This document shows, piece after piece, positions 50,741-59,271 of a DNA stretch of 64,000 bases. The stretch spans positions 62,001-126,000 of the forward strand of contig CAXUKS010000005.1 of assembly GCA_964251675.1 (NCBI GenBank), in the 5' to 3' direction. This DNA comes from JANXMY01 sp964251675. Lineage in GTDB: Bacteria; Armatimonadota; Armatimonadia; Armatimonadales; Capsulimonadaceae. The translations under genes were made by a program, and so were the position numbers. Within the stretch, counting starts at the first letter, position 1, and the number at the start of each line of letters is the position of its first letter. The notes beneath the pieces are model-generated. The model worked only from the letters and a program-made list of their open reading frames with translations, searched no databases and was not told the DNA's origin.

Positions 50741-51136
50741 TCACGGCAAATGCTCCAAAAGATATTGGCTAAGTTCGGCTTTGTAGTAGGCCAGACGCCC
50801 TTCTATACAACAGGCTATGGCCGTGCCGTCCTGCTCAATCAGTGTTTCTAATGCTACCTGCAACGACATTTCCTGCTGGTCCAATTCGCGCTCCGGGGAA
50901 ATCAGGTAGCATGTTGGCCCCGCCCCTTTGCGGCGCAATAATTGTTCGACGCGCTCGGCCGTATGATTGCGGTTTTCGATGGCAGTCGCCCGTTCGGGAA
51001 TTACGTCAAGACTGTGATAAAGCACACTGAGGATTTTTTGCCTGCGGCTCGGACTCGCCAAAAGCTGCAAATACCGGTCCCGTTTATCCGGCATGATAAA
51101 AGCGCGGACAAAGGCTTCTTCTTGAGCGGTGTTCAT
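50741..51136 (-). CDS. small conserved protein of unknown role
   Basis: A 131-residue protein (MNTAQEEAFVRAFIMPDKRDRYLQLLASPSRRQKILSVLYHSLDVIPERA...) with a C-terminal IEGRLAYYKAE segment. It resembles a family of small proteins seen often in cyanobacteria and Armatimonadota; no function is known. Directly upstream of Uma2, with 10 nt between genes, so possibly one operon. Confidence 0.6.
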   Translation of the reverse strand: MNTAQEEAFVRAFIMPDKRDRYLQLLASPSRRQKILSVLYHSLDVIPERATAIENRNHTAERVEQLLRRKGAGPTCYLISPERELDQQEMSLQVALETLIEQDGTAIACCIEGRLAYYKAELSQYLLEHLP

Positions 51137-51137
51137 A

Positions 51138-51371
51138 TTATGGGTGCGCGTTCGGGTTATCCACCGTCAGTCCCTCGGCAGGCGCGGCGGTGTTAAGGTC
51201 ATTGTCCGCTGAGACAAACAGGAGCGGCGCAACACGGAGCGGCGCAAGTGTGCCCGACAATTCGAGCGCGGCAGCAAGCTGAATAGCGTCATAACCACGC
51301 AGACGGTAAAGATGGGTCAGCCCGTGCGTCAGGCCGGTATCCCTCTCGGTAGCGATCCGGGATGCGGGCAA
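51138..51371 (-). pseudogene. C-terminal remnant of a PIN (VapC-like) toxin
   Basis: The frame LTHLYRLRGYDAIQLAAALEL...LLFVSADNDLNTAAPAEGLTV matches only the C-terminal half of a VapC-type PIN domain (the DAIQLAAAL and SADNDLNxAA blocks). The N-terminal half with the first catalytic Asp is missing. It overlaps the end of the antitoxin gene in another frame, which suggests a deletion joined the two. Confidence 0.7.
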
Positions 51372-51531
51372 TCACGCCCTTTGCCAGCAAGTATTCTAAA
51401 GTCGCTCGCTCTGCCTCCGGTGTTGTTTGCACAGGGGAGGGCACATCTTCCAGCAATTCCCGAAGCTGTGCCTGCTCTTCATCTGTCAGCGTTTTGATTT
51501 GCCGTGCCATCTGCTCCACCGTAGTTGCCAT
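51289..51531 (-). CDS. antitoxin with truncated C-terminus
   Basis: An 80-residue frame: MATTVEQMARQIKTLTDEEQAQLRELLEDVPSPVQT followed by TLEYLLAKGVIARIPD, typical of small VapB-like antitoxins, then a 21-residue tail (RYREGYRPDARADPSLPSAWL) that is out of frame with the toxin remnant. It is probably a decayed antitoxin left after a deletion. It could still be translated. Confidence 0.55.
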   Translation of the reverse strand: MATTVEQMARQIKTLTDEEQAQLRELLEDVPSPVQTTPEAERATLEYLLAKGVIARIPDRYREGYRPDARADPSLPSAWL

Positions 51532-51614
51532 GCTTGCCCCCTCACGTATTTGCTCCTATTATACACGATGTCGCCCGGCCTGCGCCCGTTCTTTTCGGAC
51601 AAGGCAAGCCGGAT

Positions 51615-51752
51615 GAGGCCCCCTCGCCCCCAGTAATGGGGGAACCGGATAAGCACAATAAAGAAGGGCAGGGACAAGCCCTGCCCCTACGAGTCTTTTC
51701 CGACTCCCCCTGCTTAAGGGCCTAATTCTTAGGAAAGGAGGCGGGGGGGGCG
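51615..51752. repeat. chimeric palindromic repeat
   Basis: Begins GAGGCCCCCTCGCCCCCAG and includes CCCCCAGTAATGGGGG and the core GGGCAGGG/CCCTGCCC (51666-51686), but the right half (CCCTGCTTAAGGGCCTAATTC and AGGAGGCGGGGGGGGC) is not the matching arm, so two elements seem recombined. Confidence 0.65.
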
Positions 51753-51757
51753 AACGC

Positions 51758-52306
51758 CTAGCTCCCTCTCGCAGACTTGGAAGGCACAGGCTTCGACGGC
51801 ACAGGTTTCGTGGGAGCCACAGGCGGCGCTCCCATTGTCCAGCCGTGGGGCGGCGGGGCGGGCTTGCCCATCAAAACCTGTGGCGGGGGCGGGGCCGCGT
51901 GCGGCTTTGCGGGGGCGCCTGCCTTGTGCGCGTGAGGCGGGGCGGCGGTTTTCGGCGCGGCCTGCGTGACAGCGTGCGCGGTTTCGCCGCGCCACAGACC
52001 TGTCACACACGCCAGGGCCAGCGCGGCGGCCCAGGACAGTTTTTTGGCCGCTTTCAGCCGAAATGCCCGCAGGCCCACCGGGCAGTCGCGGGTCAGCACC
52101 GTGCCGTCGGCGCGGGAATAGAACCGCACACACAAATGGCCCTCGTGTTTCAAGATCACCGCCTCGGCCTGAGCGCGGGTCATCTCAGAGAGGTTATAGA
52201 CATTCTGGCGGCACGAGCCGCAGTGGCGCACCTGGGCATCGCCGGGCATCGCGTCCCAATCGGCAGGGCAGGGTTTAGCAATCTGAATCGTTTCCAGCGG
52301 GATCAT
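51758..52306 (-). CDS. membrane protein with N-terminal Cys-rich cytosolic domain
   Basis: A 182-residue protein. The N-terminal domain IQIAKPCPADWDAMPGDAQVRHCGSCRQNVYNLSEMTRAQAEAVI has Cys and His in a C-HCxxC arrangement that may bind zinc or another metal, followed by CVRFYSRADGTVLTRDCPVG. One hydrophobic helix (SWAAALALACVTGLW) and a Pro/Ala/Lys-rich C-terminus follow. Similar proteins occur in Acidobacteria and Planctomycetes; the role is unknown. ATG chosen because AGGAG is seven bases upstream. Confidence 0.75.
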   Translation of the reverse strand: MIPLETIQIAKPCPADWDAMPGDAQVRHCGSCRQNVYNLSEMTRAQAEAVILKHEGHLCVRFYSRADGTVLTRDCPVGLRAFRLKAAKKLSWAAALALACVTGLWRGETAHAVTQAAPKTAAPPHAHKAGAPAKPHAAPPPPQVLMGKPAPPPHGWTMGAPPVAPTKPVPSKPVPSKSARGS

Positions 52307-52414
52307 GGGCATTCTCCTGTGTTGGCGTATGACGGCTTAGACACCGGGGCTGGAGCAAGGCTTCAATTAGGATAAGCGGAGGGGTTGAAAACCCCTCCGC
52401 TTATCTGCAACGGG

Positions 52415-52420
52415 TACACT
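52415..52420 (+). promoter_or_regulatory. -10 box of leaderless glnE
   Basis: GGGTACACT with six bases to the ATG at 52427. Confidence 0.6.
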
Positions 52421-52426
52421 CTGCCT

Positions 52427-55303
52427 ATGAACGCCCTGCCGTCAATTACCACCTACGACGACCTGACCCCCGAGGCCCTCGCGCCGCTCGGCTTCGACGA
52501 CCCCCGACAAGCCTGCCGCATCCTGCAGGGCATGGCCGGGCATGATGTCCCGGACAGCCTGTTTGAAGCCGTCCTGCGGGCGATTGTGCCGGTGCTGACC
52601 CAGAGCGCCGACCCGGACCGGGCAGTTGCAAACCTCGGACGCTGGGCCGAAGCCGTCCGCACCCGCGCCCCATTCTACAGCCAGCTTGCCTCGGACCCGA
52701 GCGCCGCGCCCGCGCTGCTGACTGTCTTCGCGGCGTCGCAGTTTTTCGCCGATCTGCTCATTCACACCCCCGAATACCTGGAAGTGCTGACCAACCCCGC
52801 CATCCGGGACCGGGCGCGAAACGCCGATGCCCTGTGGGCAGATTTGTCCCGGCGTGTGGGGATTGCCAGAACGCCCAATGCCAAGCGCGATGCCCTGCGG
52901 CGGTTCAAGCCGCCGGAAGTGCTGCGAATCGGAGTCCGGGATCTGCTCGGCTACGCCACGATGCCGGAAACGGCGCGGGCCATCAGCGACTTTGCCGATG
53001 CGTGTGTCCGCATGGCCTGGCAGATTTGCGCCGACGAACAAGGGCAGCCGGACGCTCCGTTTGCCGTGCTGGCGCTGGGCAAGGAAGGCGGGCAGGAGCT
53101 GAACTATGCCTCCGATATAGATTTAATTTTTGTGCATGGCGACGACTTCCCCGCCCCGGCAGCCATCAAGCTCGGCGAGGCGGTGCGCGATGCGCTGGCG
53201 CGGGCGACAGACGCGGGCTTTGTCTTTCGGGTGGACCTGCGCCTGCGGCCTGAAGGCCGGTTCGGGCCGGTCTCGCGGTCTCTGGAAAGCTGCCGGGCCT
53301 ACTACGAGTCGTGGGCGGAACCCTGGGAGCGGCAGGCATTGATGAAGGCTCGGTGCGTGGCCGGGGACGCCGCTGTCGGGGCGGCGTTTCTGGCAATGGC
53401 CGAGCCGTTCGTGTACCGAACGCGGGTGGAAGAAGCGTTTGTGGAGAGCATCCGCGCCAACAAGCGGCAGCTGGAGCAAAAGATAGCGCGGGCGGGCGGG
53501 GCCGAAGTCAATGTGAAGGAAGGGGTCGGCGGCATCCGCGATGTCGAGTTTGCCGTGCAGCTTCTGCAGCTCACGGCGGGCGGGGCGCGGCCTGCCCTGC
53601 GCGGCGGCAACACTTTGAATGCCCTCGCGGCTCTGGCTGAGGCAGAGCTGATTTCGGACGCCGAGCGGGATATGCTGGCCGAGTCATACCAGTTTCTGCG
53701 AACGGTGGAGCATCGCCTCCAAATCCGCGACGAGCTGCCGGTGCGGGACATTCCCCGCGATCCGCTGGAGCTGCGCCGCTTCGGGCGGCGGCTGGGCTAC
53801 GAAGGCGGCGCGGCGTTTCTGACCGACTACCGGCGGCACACGGCGCGGGTTCACGCCCTGTTTGGGCGGCTCTTTTATGGCACAGCCCCCACGGACAGCG
53901 CAGATGCAGACGAGCCGCTGCCCGGCTGGGTGCTGGCCCCCGATGACCCCGCCGCCCAAAATGCTTTAGGCGAGGCCCTGACCATGCGCGGCTTCACCGA
54001 CCTCGCCGCCGCGCTGGCCCTGCTGGCCCGCGCCGTGTCTGGCTCGCGCTACGGCGGCATCTCGCCCGAGTCGCGGGAGACATTCGCCGCGCTGGTTCCG
54101 GCCCTCCTGGACGGCGCGGCAGCCACGGCTGACCCCGACGCTGCTCTGCGCGGGCTGGACGTGCTGGCCGATGCCGTCCCCTCCCGCGCCGCCCTGTTTG
54201 CGACGCTGGCCGAGAGCCGGAGCTTCCTGCCGCGCCTGTGCCTTCTTGCCGCCGAAAGCCCCCCGCAGTGGCAGGTGCTGCTCAGTCATCTGGAGCTTCT
54301 GGATGGCCTCGCCGACGACGAAGCCATGGACGCCCCGCCAACGTTCCTGCCCGCCTGCACCGTGCCGCAACTGGCGGCCAGCGTCCGCCGCACCTGCCTC
54401 AAAACCGCCGCCCGTGACCTGTGGGGCCTGGCGGACACGCCGACCGTGCTGGCCGAAGTGACGCGCTCTGCTGAGGCGACTCTGGAAAACGCCCTGACGC
54501 TGGCGCGGGCCCAAACCGGCTTCACAGGCCGCTTCGCGGTGATTGGACTGGGAAAGATGGGCGGGAGGGAGCTTGGCTACGGCTCGGATTTGGACGTGCT
54601 GTACGTCGCCGACGCCGGGGAGTTAGCGCCCGCCGCCCGGCTGGCCGAGCGCACGCAGCGGCTCTTAAAAGACGAATTGGGCCGGAGCGGCATGGGGATA
54701 GAAATGGACGCCCGCCTGCGCCCGCACGGCAATGACGGGCCGCTTGTCCTGGACATCGACTCATTTCGTCGCTACTACGCCGAGGCCGCGCAGACGTGGG
54801 AGCGGCACGCCCTGCTCAAAGCCCGCTTTGTGGCCGGAGACGCGGCGCTCGGAGCCGAGTTCGCCGCGCTGGCCGAAGAGGCAGTGTATGCCGCACCGTT
54901 CACGGACGCGCAGCTTGAAGATGTGCGAACGATGAAGCGGCGCATTGAAACCGAGCGCCTGAAGTCGCCGACCGATCTGAAGCTTGGCCCCGGTGGCCTG
55001 CTGGATATCGAATGGACAGCGCAGCTTTTGCAGCTTCGTCATGCGTCCCGCCGCCCGCGCCTGCGGACACCAAATACTTTGGAGGCCCTGCGACTTCTGC
55101 GCGATGATGCCTTTGTGACGCAGGCCGACTGGGAAACGCTGTCGGAAATTTATGTGGCCCTGCTGTCCCAACGGAACCACCGCTATTTGAAGTCCGGGGT
55201 CAGCAGTGATGCGCCCTCCATACTGCCGGACGAGTTGACGGCCCAACGGGCCGCCGTGCGCGAGGTCTGCGTGCGCGTGTTTTACGGGGAGCCGGAGACC
55301 TAA
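52427..55303 (+). CDS. glnE: glutamine synthetase adenylyltransferase/adenylyl-removing enzyme
   Basis: A 958-residue bifunctional enzyme that adds AMP to, or removes it from, glutamine synthetase in response to PII. The N-terminal removase domain has ALGKEGGQELNYASDIDLIFVH (Asp-x-Asp), and the C-terminal transferase domain has GLGKMGGRELGYGSDLDVLYV. The long helical central region links them. Start behind GGGTACACT. The last two codons (GAG ACC) and TAA are part of the 43-bp inverted repeat arm. Confidence 0.95.
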   Translation: MNALPSITTYDDLTPEALAPLGFDDPRQACRILQGMAGHDVPDSLFEAVLRAIVPVLTQSADPDRAVANLGRWAEAVRTRAPFYSQLASDPSAAPALLTVFAASQFFADLLIHTPEYLEVLTNPAIRDRARNADALWADLSRRVGIARTPNAKRDALRRFKPPEVLRIGVRDLLGYATMPETARAISDFADACVRMAWQICADEQGQPDAPFAVLALGKEGGQELNYASDIDLIFVHGDDFPAPAAIKLGEAVRDALARATDAGFVFRVDLRLRPEGRFGPVSRSLESCRAYYESWAEPWERQALMKARCVAGDAAVGAAFLAMAEPFVYRTRVEEAFVESIRANKRQLEQKIARAGGAEVNVKEGVGGIRDVEFAVQLLQLTAGGARPALRGGNTLNALAALAEAELISDAERDMLAESYQFLRTVEHRLQIRDELPVRDIPRDPLELRRFGRRLGYEGGAAFLTDYRRHTARVHALFGRLFYGTAPTDSADADEPLPGWVLAPDDPAAQNALGEALTMRGFTDLAAALALLARAVSGSRYGGISPESRETFAALVPALLDGAAATADPDAALRGLDVLADAVPSRAALFATLAESRSFLPRLCLLAAESPPQWQVLLSHLELLDGLADDEAMDAPPTFLPACTVPQLAASVRRTCLKTAARDLWGLADTPTVLAEVTRSAEATLENALTLARAQTGFTGRFAVIGLGKMGGRELGYGSDLDVLYVADAGELAPAARLAERTQRLLKDELGRSGMGIEMDARLRPHGNDGPLVLDIDSFRRYYAEAAQTWERHALLKARFVAGDAALGAEFAALAEEAVYAAPFTDAQLEDVRTMKRRIETERLKSPTDLKLGPGGLLDIEWTAQLLQLRHASRRPRLRTPNTLEALRLLRDDAFVTQADWETLSEIYVALLSQRNHRYLKSGVSSDAPSILPDELTAQRAAVREVCVRVFYGEPET

Positions 55304-55450
55304 CCCCCCGCCCCCTTCCCTAAGAAGGAAGGGGGAGCAGACCAGTACGGATAGGACAAGAGGGCAGTGGGCAAGCCCTGCCCCTACGGGTCTCGCTCTC
55401 GTTCTTACTCCCCCTTCCTTCTTAGGGAAGGGGGCGGGGGGTTAGGTCTC
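55295..55450. repeat. perfect 43-bp inverted repeat between convergent genes
   Basis: Arms 55295-55337 and 55408-55450 are perfect reverse complements (GAGACCTAACCCCCCG... start). Each arm contains its own smaller hairpin (CCCCCTTCC/GGAAGGGGG). The 70-nt loop holds the GGGCAGTGGGCAAGCCC core. The left arm includes the glnE stop and last codons; the right arm ends at the stop codon of the ABC gene. It probably serves as a bidirectional terminator. Confidence 0.9.
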
Positions 55451-56440
55451 CTAATCAGGGGCACGAACTTCCGTAAACATCCGCCGGATGATCTCCTCCG
55501 CCTCCACCTCGTCGATAGCAATGTCGGCGACGGGGAGGCGGGTCAAAATGGCCCCCGCCGCACGGGCGCTTTCGGCGCGGGGGACTTCCACCGTGGCATG
55601 GCCGCCGTCAAAAGCAACGATTTTGCCAAATGGGGACAATTCGGACTCGGACACGGGCCGCTCAAACGTCAGCCGCAGCAGCTTGGCATCCGAATACTGC
55701 GCCACGAGCTTGTCCAGGCGGTCATCGTACTTCACCAATCCGTGGTCAATAATGATCACCCGGTCGCAGAGCGCCTGAATGTCCTGCATATAGTGCGACG
55801 TCAGAATAATCGTGCTGCCTTCACGCTCCTGAAACGTCTTCAAGAACTCACGCACCCGGCCCTGCGAGACGACGTCCAGCCCGATGGTCGGCTCATCTAA
55901 ATACACCACTTTCGGGGCATACAAAAGCGCGGCGACCAGCTCGCACTTCATGCGCTCGCCCAGAGACAGCTTGCGGACCTGCGTGGACAGCAGCGGTCCC
56001 AGCTCTAAAAGCGCGGTCAGCTCCGTCACGCGCTTCTGGTAGACGGCATCGGGCAGCTCATAGATTTCTTTGAGGAGCAGAAACGAGTCCACGGCAGGCA
56101 GGTCCCACCAGAGCTGGTTTTTCTGCCCCATCACCAGCGACACCTGCCGCAGATACGGGTTCTTGCGCTCCCAGGGCGTGTACCCCAGCACCGTGGCCCG
56201 GCCCGAGGTCGGGTACAAAATCCCCGACAGCATTTTCAGAGTGGTCGTCTTCCCCGCCCCGTTCGGCCCCAGAAAGCCCACAATCTCGCCCGGCTCTATG
56301 GTGAACGAAACGCCTTTGACGGCCTGCACGCTGACCGTCTGCCGCGTGTACAGGGATTTGAGCGTTCCAGCCAGGCCCGGCTCTTTTTTAATCGAGGTGA
56401 ACGTTTTAGTGAGGTCTTGGACTTCAATCACAGGAGGCAT
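55451..56440 (-). CDS. ABC transporter ATP-binding protein (ABC-2 exporter type)
   Basis: A 329-residue ATPase. Walker A GPNGAGKTT, signature LSLGERMKCELVAALLY, Walker B VVYLDEPTIGLD and the H-loop (SHYMQD) are intact. The C-terminal 90 residues (about 240-329) form the extra domain usual in this subfamily. It works with ABC-2 type permeases, but no permease gene lies next to it. The ATG lies six bases after GGGTATCCT, so it is probably leaderless. Confidence 0.9.
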   Translation of the reverse strand: MPPVIEVQDLTKTFTSIKKEPGLAGTLKSLYTRQTVSVQAVKGVSFTIEPGEIVGFLGPNGAGKTTTLKMLSGILYPTSGRATVLGYTPWERKNPYLRQVSLVMGQKNQLWWDLPAVDSFLLLKEIYELPDAVYQKRVTELTALLELGPLLSTQVRKLSLGERMKCELVAALLYAPKVVYLDEPTIGLDVVSQGRVREFLKTFQEREGSTIILTSHYMQDIQALCDRVIIIDHGLVKYDDRLDKLVAQYSDAKLLRLTFERPVSESELSPFGKIVAFDGGHATVEVPRAESARAAGAILTRLPVADIAIDEVEAEEIIRRMFTEVRAPD

Positions 56441-56446
56441 ACGCAG

Positions 56447-56452
56447 AGGATA
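56447..56452 (-). promoter_or_regulatory. -10 box of the leaderless ABC gene
   Basis: GGGTATCCT on the minus strand, six bases before the ATG at 56440; it overlaps the end of the cyclase gene region by a short gap of 26 nt. Confidence 0.5.
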
Positions 56453-56466
56453 CCCCAGAACTGCGC

Positions 56467-58173
56467 TCAGCCCGCCACGCGGTTGCGGCCTGCGCTTTTG
56501 GAGGCGTAGAGCTGGGCGTCCGCCTGTGCCAGCAGGCGCTCGTGAGTGTGCGCCGCGTCCGGCCCCGCCACGCCGAGGCTGGCCGTGACCGCAAGGCCCG
56601 GCTGCATCTCTGCCCACGGATAGGATTCAATCGCCGCCCGCACCGCCTCGCAGACAACCCGCGCCCCGGCCTCATCGGTGTCCGGGAAAACCAGCACAAA
56701 CTCTTCACCCCCCCAGCGGCCCACAAGGTCTGACTCCCGGCAGGCGCGGCGGATCAGCCAGGCGACCGTTTTCAGCACGTTATCGCCGACCTGATGCGAA
56801 AAACCATCATTGACCTGCTTGAAATGGTCCACATCCAGCAGAGCCACGCACAGCGGTCGGTTGTGACGCACTGCCAGAGCGAATTGCCACGCCAGGCCAG
56901 CCTCCAGGCTGCGACGGTTGGGCAGGCCGGTCAGGGCATCTTCGGCGGCCAGACGCTCCAGCACCTCTGTCTGCGCCCGCAGCTCGGTCAGCAGCCGCTG
57001 GTTTTCCGTGTCGGCATGCTGCAATGCAGCGTTGATCGCTTCCAGCTCCACATTCTGCTGGCGGTGCTGCGCGGTTTCCTGCCGGGCGGCGTCGGCATCG
57101 CGCCGGGCCAGCAGTGTCTGTGTGCGCCGGTCCGCTTCTTCGCTGAACACCTCTCGCTCAATCCGGTGAAACTCCTGATGGTGGGCATAGGCATCGGCGA
57201 ACTCCTCGGCATCGGCGCACAGACGGGCGAGCGTCTCATGCACCTCGGACAGCGTTTTGCGTGCCCCCACCTGAGTCGCCAGCCGGGCCGCTTCGGTCAG
57301 TGCTTCGCGGGCGGCCTCGGTGCGTTTTTGGTGAGACAACAGCCTCCCCAGGGAGTGCAGGAAATTGGCTTCGGTCAGGCAGTCACCAATGACACGCACC
57401 ATTGTAATGGCTGCTTGAAATCCTGCTTCCGCCTCGGCCAGTCGCCCCAGGGCGTGCAGGCTTTCTGCAAGATTATTGTGGGCCAGTGCTTCCCAGTGCC
57501 GCTCGCCAAGCACACCCGCCAGAGCGGCAGCTTCTGTATGGACAGTAAGAGACTCGTGGTGACGGCCCAAGCAGATGTAGGCGTCGCCGAGGTTGCAGGC
57601 GGCGTGCAACTCCCCGGCGGCATCATTTGTCTGCTGCGCCAGAAGGCGGGCACACGAAAAGCAGTCCAGGGACTCCTCATGCTGCTCCAAAGCACCGAGA
57701 ACAACCCCGACTCCCATCAGTGCCTTGCCGACCAGCCTGCTGTCGCCCAGGGCTTCGGCCAGCCGCTGCGCCTCTAGATAGCTGTCCAGCGCGGCGGAAT
57801 AATCATCCAGGCTGTAGTGCGCGGACCCGGCCCGCACCCGCAGGGCGGCCTCGCGCCGGGGGTCTTCCCGGCACAGGACCAATCCCTCGGTGGCATGCGC
57901 CAGTGACGCCACCGGATCGCCAGTTTGCAGGCTGATCAGACTGAAACTCAGCAGGCAGTCCACTTCCACGGACACATCGCCGCTCTCGCGGCAGAGAGCA
58001 ATCGACCGGCCCAGCGCGGCCCGTGCGTCCTCGTACCGAAACTCCAGGCGGGCGGCCTCGCCGCGCTCAAAAAGCACTGCTGCGGAAGGCGTCACTGCGA
58101 TTTGTTGCTCGGTGCAGGCAGGCATAGTTGTTGTTATTATCGGCATTGGTGTCAAAAACAACAGCCGGAGCAT
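56467..58173 (-). CDS. TPR-containing diguanylate cyclase (GGDEF)
   Basis: A 568-residue cytosolic protein that likely makes cyclic di-GMP. The N-terminal 360 residues are TPR repeats (AHYSLDDYSAALDSYLEAQRL, DAYICLGRHHESLTVHTEAA), then a coiled coil and a GGDEF domain (about 410-565). The active site reads RWGGEEFVLVFPDTDEAG with an inhibitory I-site (RESD) five residues before GGEEF. Inner-membrane signals are absent, so TPR ligands may regulate it. Start uncertain: ATGs at 58146 and 58125 are also in frame. Confidence 0.9.
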   Translation of the reverse strand: MLRLLFLTPMPIITTTMPACTEQQIAVTPSAAVLFERGEAARLEFRYEDARAALGRSIALCRESGDVSVEVDCLLSFSLISLQTGDPVASLAHATEGLVLCREDPRREAALRVRAGSAHYSLDDYSAALDSYLEAQRLAEALGDSRLVGKALMGVGVVLGALEQHEESLDCFSCARLLAQQTNDAAGELHAACNLGDAYICLGRHHESLTVHTEAAALAGVLGERHWEALAHNNLAESLHALGRLAEAEAGFQAAITMVRVIGDCLTEANFLHSLGRLLSHQKRTEAAREALTEAARLATQVGARKTLSEVHETLARLCADAEEFADAYAHHQEFHRIEREVFSEEADRRTQTLLARRDADAARQETAQHRQQNVELEAINAALQHADTENQRLLTELRAQTEVLERLAAEDALTGLPNRRSLEAGLAWQFALAVRHNRPLCVALLDVDHFKQVNDGFSHQVGDNVLKTVAWLIRRACRESDLVGRWGGEEFVLVFPDTDEAGARVVCEAVRAAIESYPWAEMQPGLAVTASLGVAGPDAAHTHERLLAQADAQLYASKSAGRNRVAG

Positions 58174-58216
58174 ACGGTCAGGGAACTAACCCCTCCCTCT
58201 GTTGGTAGAACCCGGC

Positions 58217-58804
58217 ATGGATGATGTCACGGGCGGCACAGACGCAGCGCGGCGAGCCGCCTTCGCGGCCCTCGCCGCAGAACATGAAGCCGTGCTGATG
58301 CGGACGGCCCTGCGGCTTTGCCGGGGCCACCACGACCGGGCGCAGGATTTGGTGCAGGATACCCTGATTCGAGCCTACTCAGCGTTTCTGGCCGGGAAGA
58401 TGGAGGAGACACGCGGAGCGCGGCCCTGGCTGGTGCGAATTCTCACTAACCTCTTCATCAACGATTACCAGCGGCGCAAAAAGTGGGAGGCCGACGTGGA
58501 CTTTGAAACGCTCACGTCAGGCGGCGAGACCGGCCCGTCTTCTACGCGGGCCGCGCCCGAGGACGTTCCCGGCGTGGCCCTGCTGGCGCGGACGCTGGAC
58601 GAAGAATTGGAGAAGGCGCTGGCGATGCTCTCCGAGGGACTGCGCCTGTGCGTCGTGCTGGTGGATATGCAGGGGCTGGAATACGAAGAAGCCGCCCGCG
58701 CCCTGGGCATTCCGATTGGAACCGTGCGCTCGCGCCTGGCCCGTGCCCGCATGAAGCTGCACGATATTTTGCAGGATTTCGCCCGCCGCCGGGGCTATGC
58801 GTGA
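58217..58804 (+). CDS. ECF RNA polymerase sigma factor
   Basis: A 195-residue ECF sigma factor: sigma-2 region near 12-85 (HEAVLMRTALRLCRGHHDRAQDLVQDTLIRAYSAFLAG, RPWLVRILTNLFINDYQRR) and sigma-4 near 135-188 (LEKALAMLSEGLRLCVVLVDMQGLEYEEAARALGIPIGTVRSRLARAR). The linker region between is long and acidic. The anti-sigma candidate follows 31 nt downstream. Start ATG at 58217; the longer frame uses a TTG with no ribosome site. Confidence 0.92.
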   Translation: MDDVTGGTDAARRAAFAALAAEHEAVLMRTALRLCRGHHDRAQDLVQDTLIRAYSAFLAGKMEETRGARPWLVRILTNLFINDYQRRKKWEADVDFETLTSGGETGPSSTRAAPEDVPGVALLARTLDEELEKALAMLSEGLRLCVVLVDMQGLEYEEAARALGIPIGTVRSRLARARMKLHDILQDFARRRGYA

Positions 58805-58835
58805 TCCCACTTTTTGACCTGAGAGGACAGCCCTG

Positions 58836-59129
58836 ATGAAACACAAATTTGATCCCGCAGACTTGAAGCCCTGCCCGCACATGCGAACGCTGGTTTCCGC
58901 CTGGACTGACGGCGCTCTGCGCGGGCTGCCGCGCTGGTACACTGAGGCGCACGTCAAAGGCTGCCCGCAGTGCCAGGCATCCCTGCCGTTTCTGCGGACG
59001 CTCCGCGCCCGTGTCGGTGCGCTGGCCGAGGTCGGCCCCGTGCCCGAGCCGCTGACGGAGGAGCGCCGCCGGGGCGTGGAAGCCGCCTGGGAGCAGGCCG
59101 AAAGTGCTTTCGTCCCGCCGCCGGAATGA
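58836..59129 (+). CDS. zinc-finger anti-sigma factor-like protein
   Basis: A 97-residue protein with CPHMRTLVSAWTDGAL and HVKGCPQC (His-x3-Cys-x2-Cys), the zinc-anchored signature of ZAS anti-sigma proteins, but no transmembrane helix. It thus resembles a soluble anti-sigma factor. It follows the ECF gene by 31 nt and probably controls it. Confidence 0.82.
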   Translation: MKHKFDPADLKPCPHMRTLVSAWTDGALRGLPRWYTEAHVKGCPQCQASLPFLRTLRARVGALAEVGPVPEPLTEERRRGVEAAWEQAESAFVPPPE

Positions 59130-59149
59130 AAAGGAGAAAAAAGGAGAAA

Positions 59150-59250
59150 AAGGACAGGGGCAAGCCCGGTCCCTACGTTTCTTGCTCCTATACGTTTCTT
59201 GGTCCTCATCCGGCTCCCTCTCTGAAGGAGAGGGCGGGGGGAGAGGTTCC
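59150..59250. repeat. intergenic palindromic repeat
   Basis: Contains ACAGGGGCAAGCCCGGTCCCTAC (core variant) and CTCCCTCTCTGAAGGAGAGGGCGGGGGGAG. Upstream lie repeated AAAGGAGAAAA units. It occupies the gap between the anti-sigma gene and the GH43 gene. Confidence 0.6.
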
Positions 59251-59271
59251 CTCCTCTGGAAAGGCCCCTGC

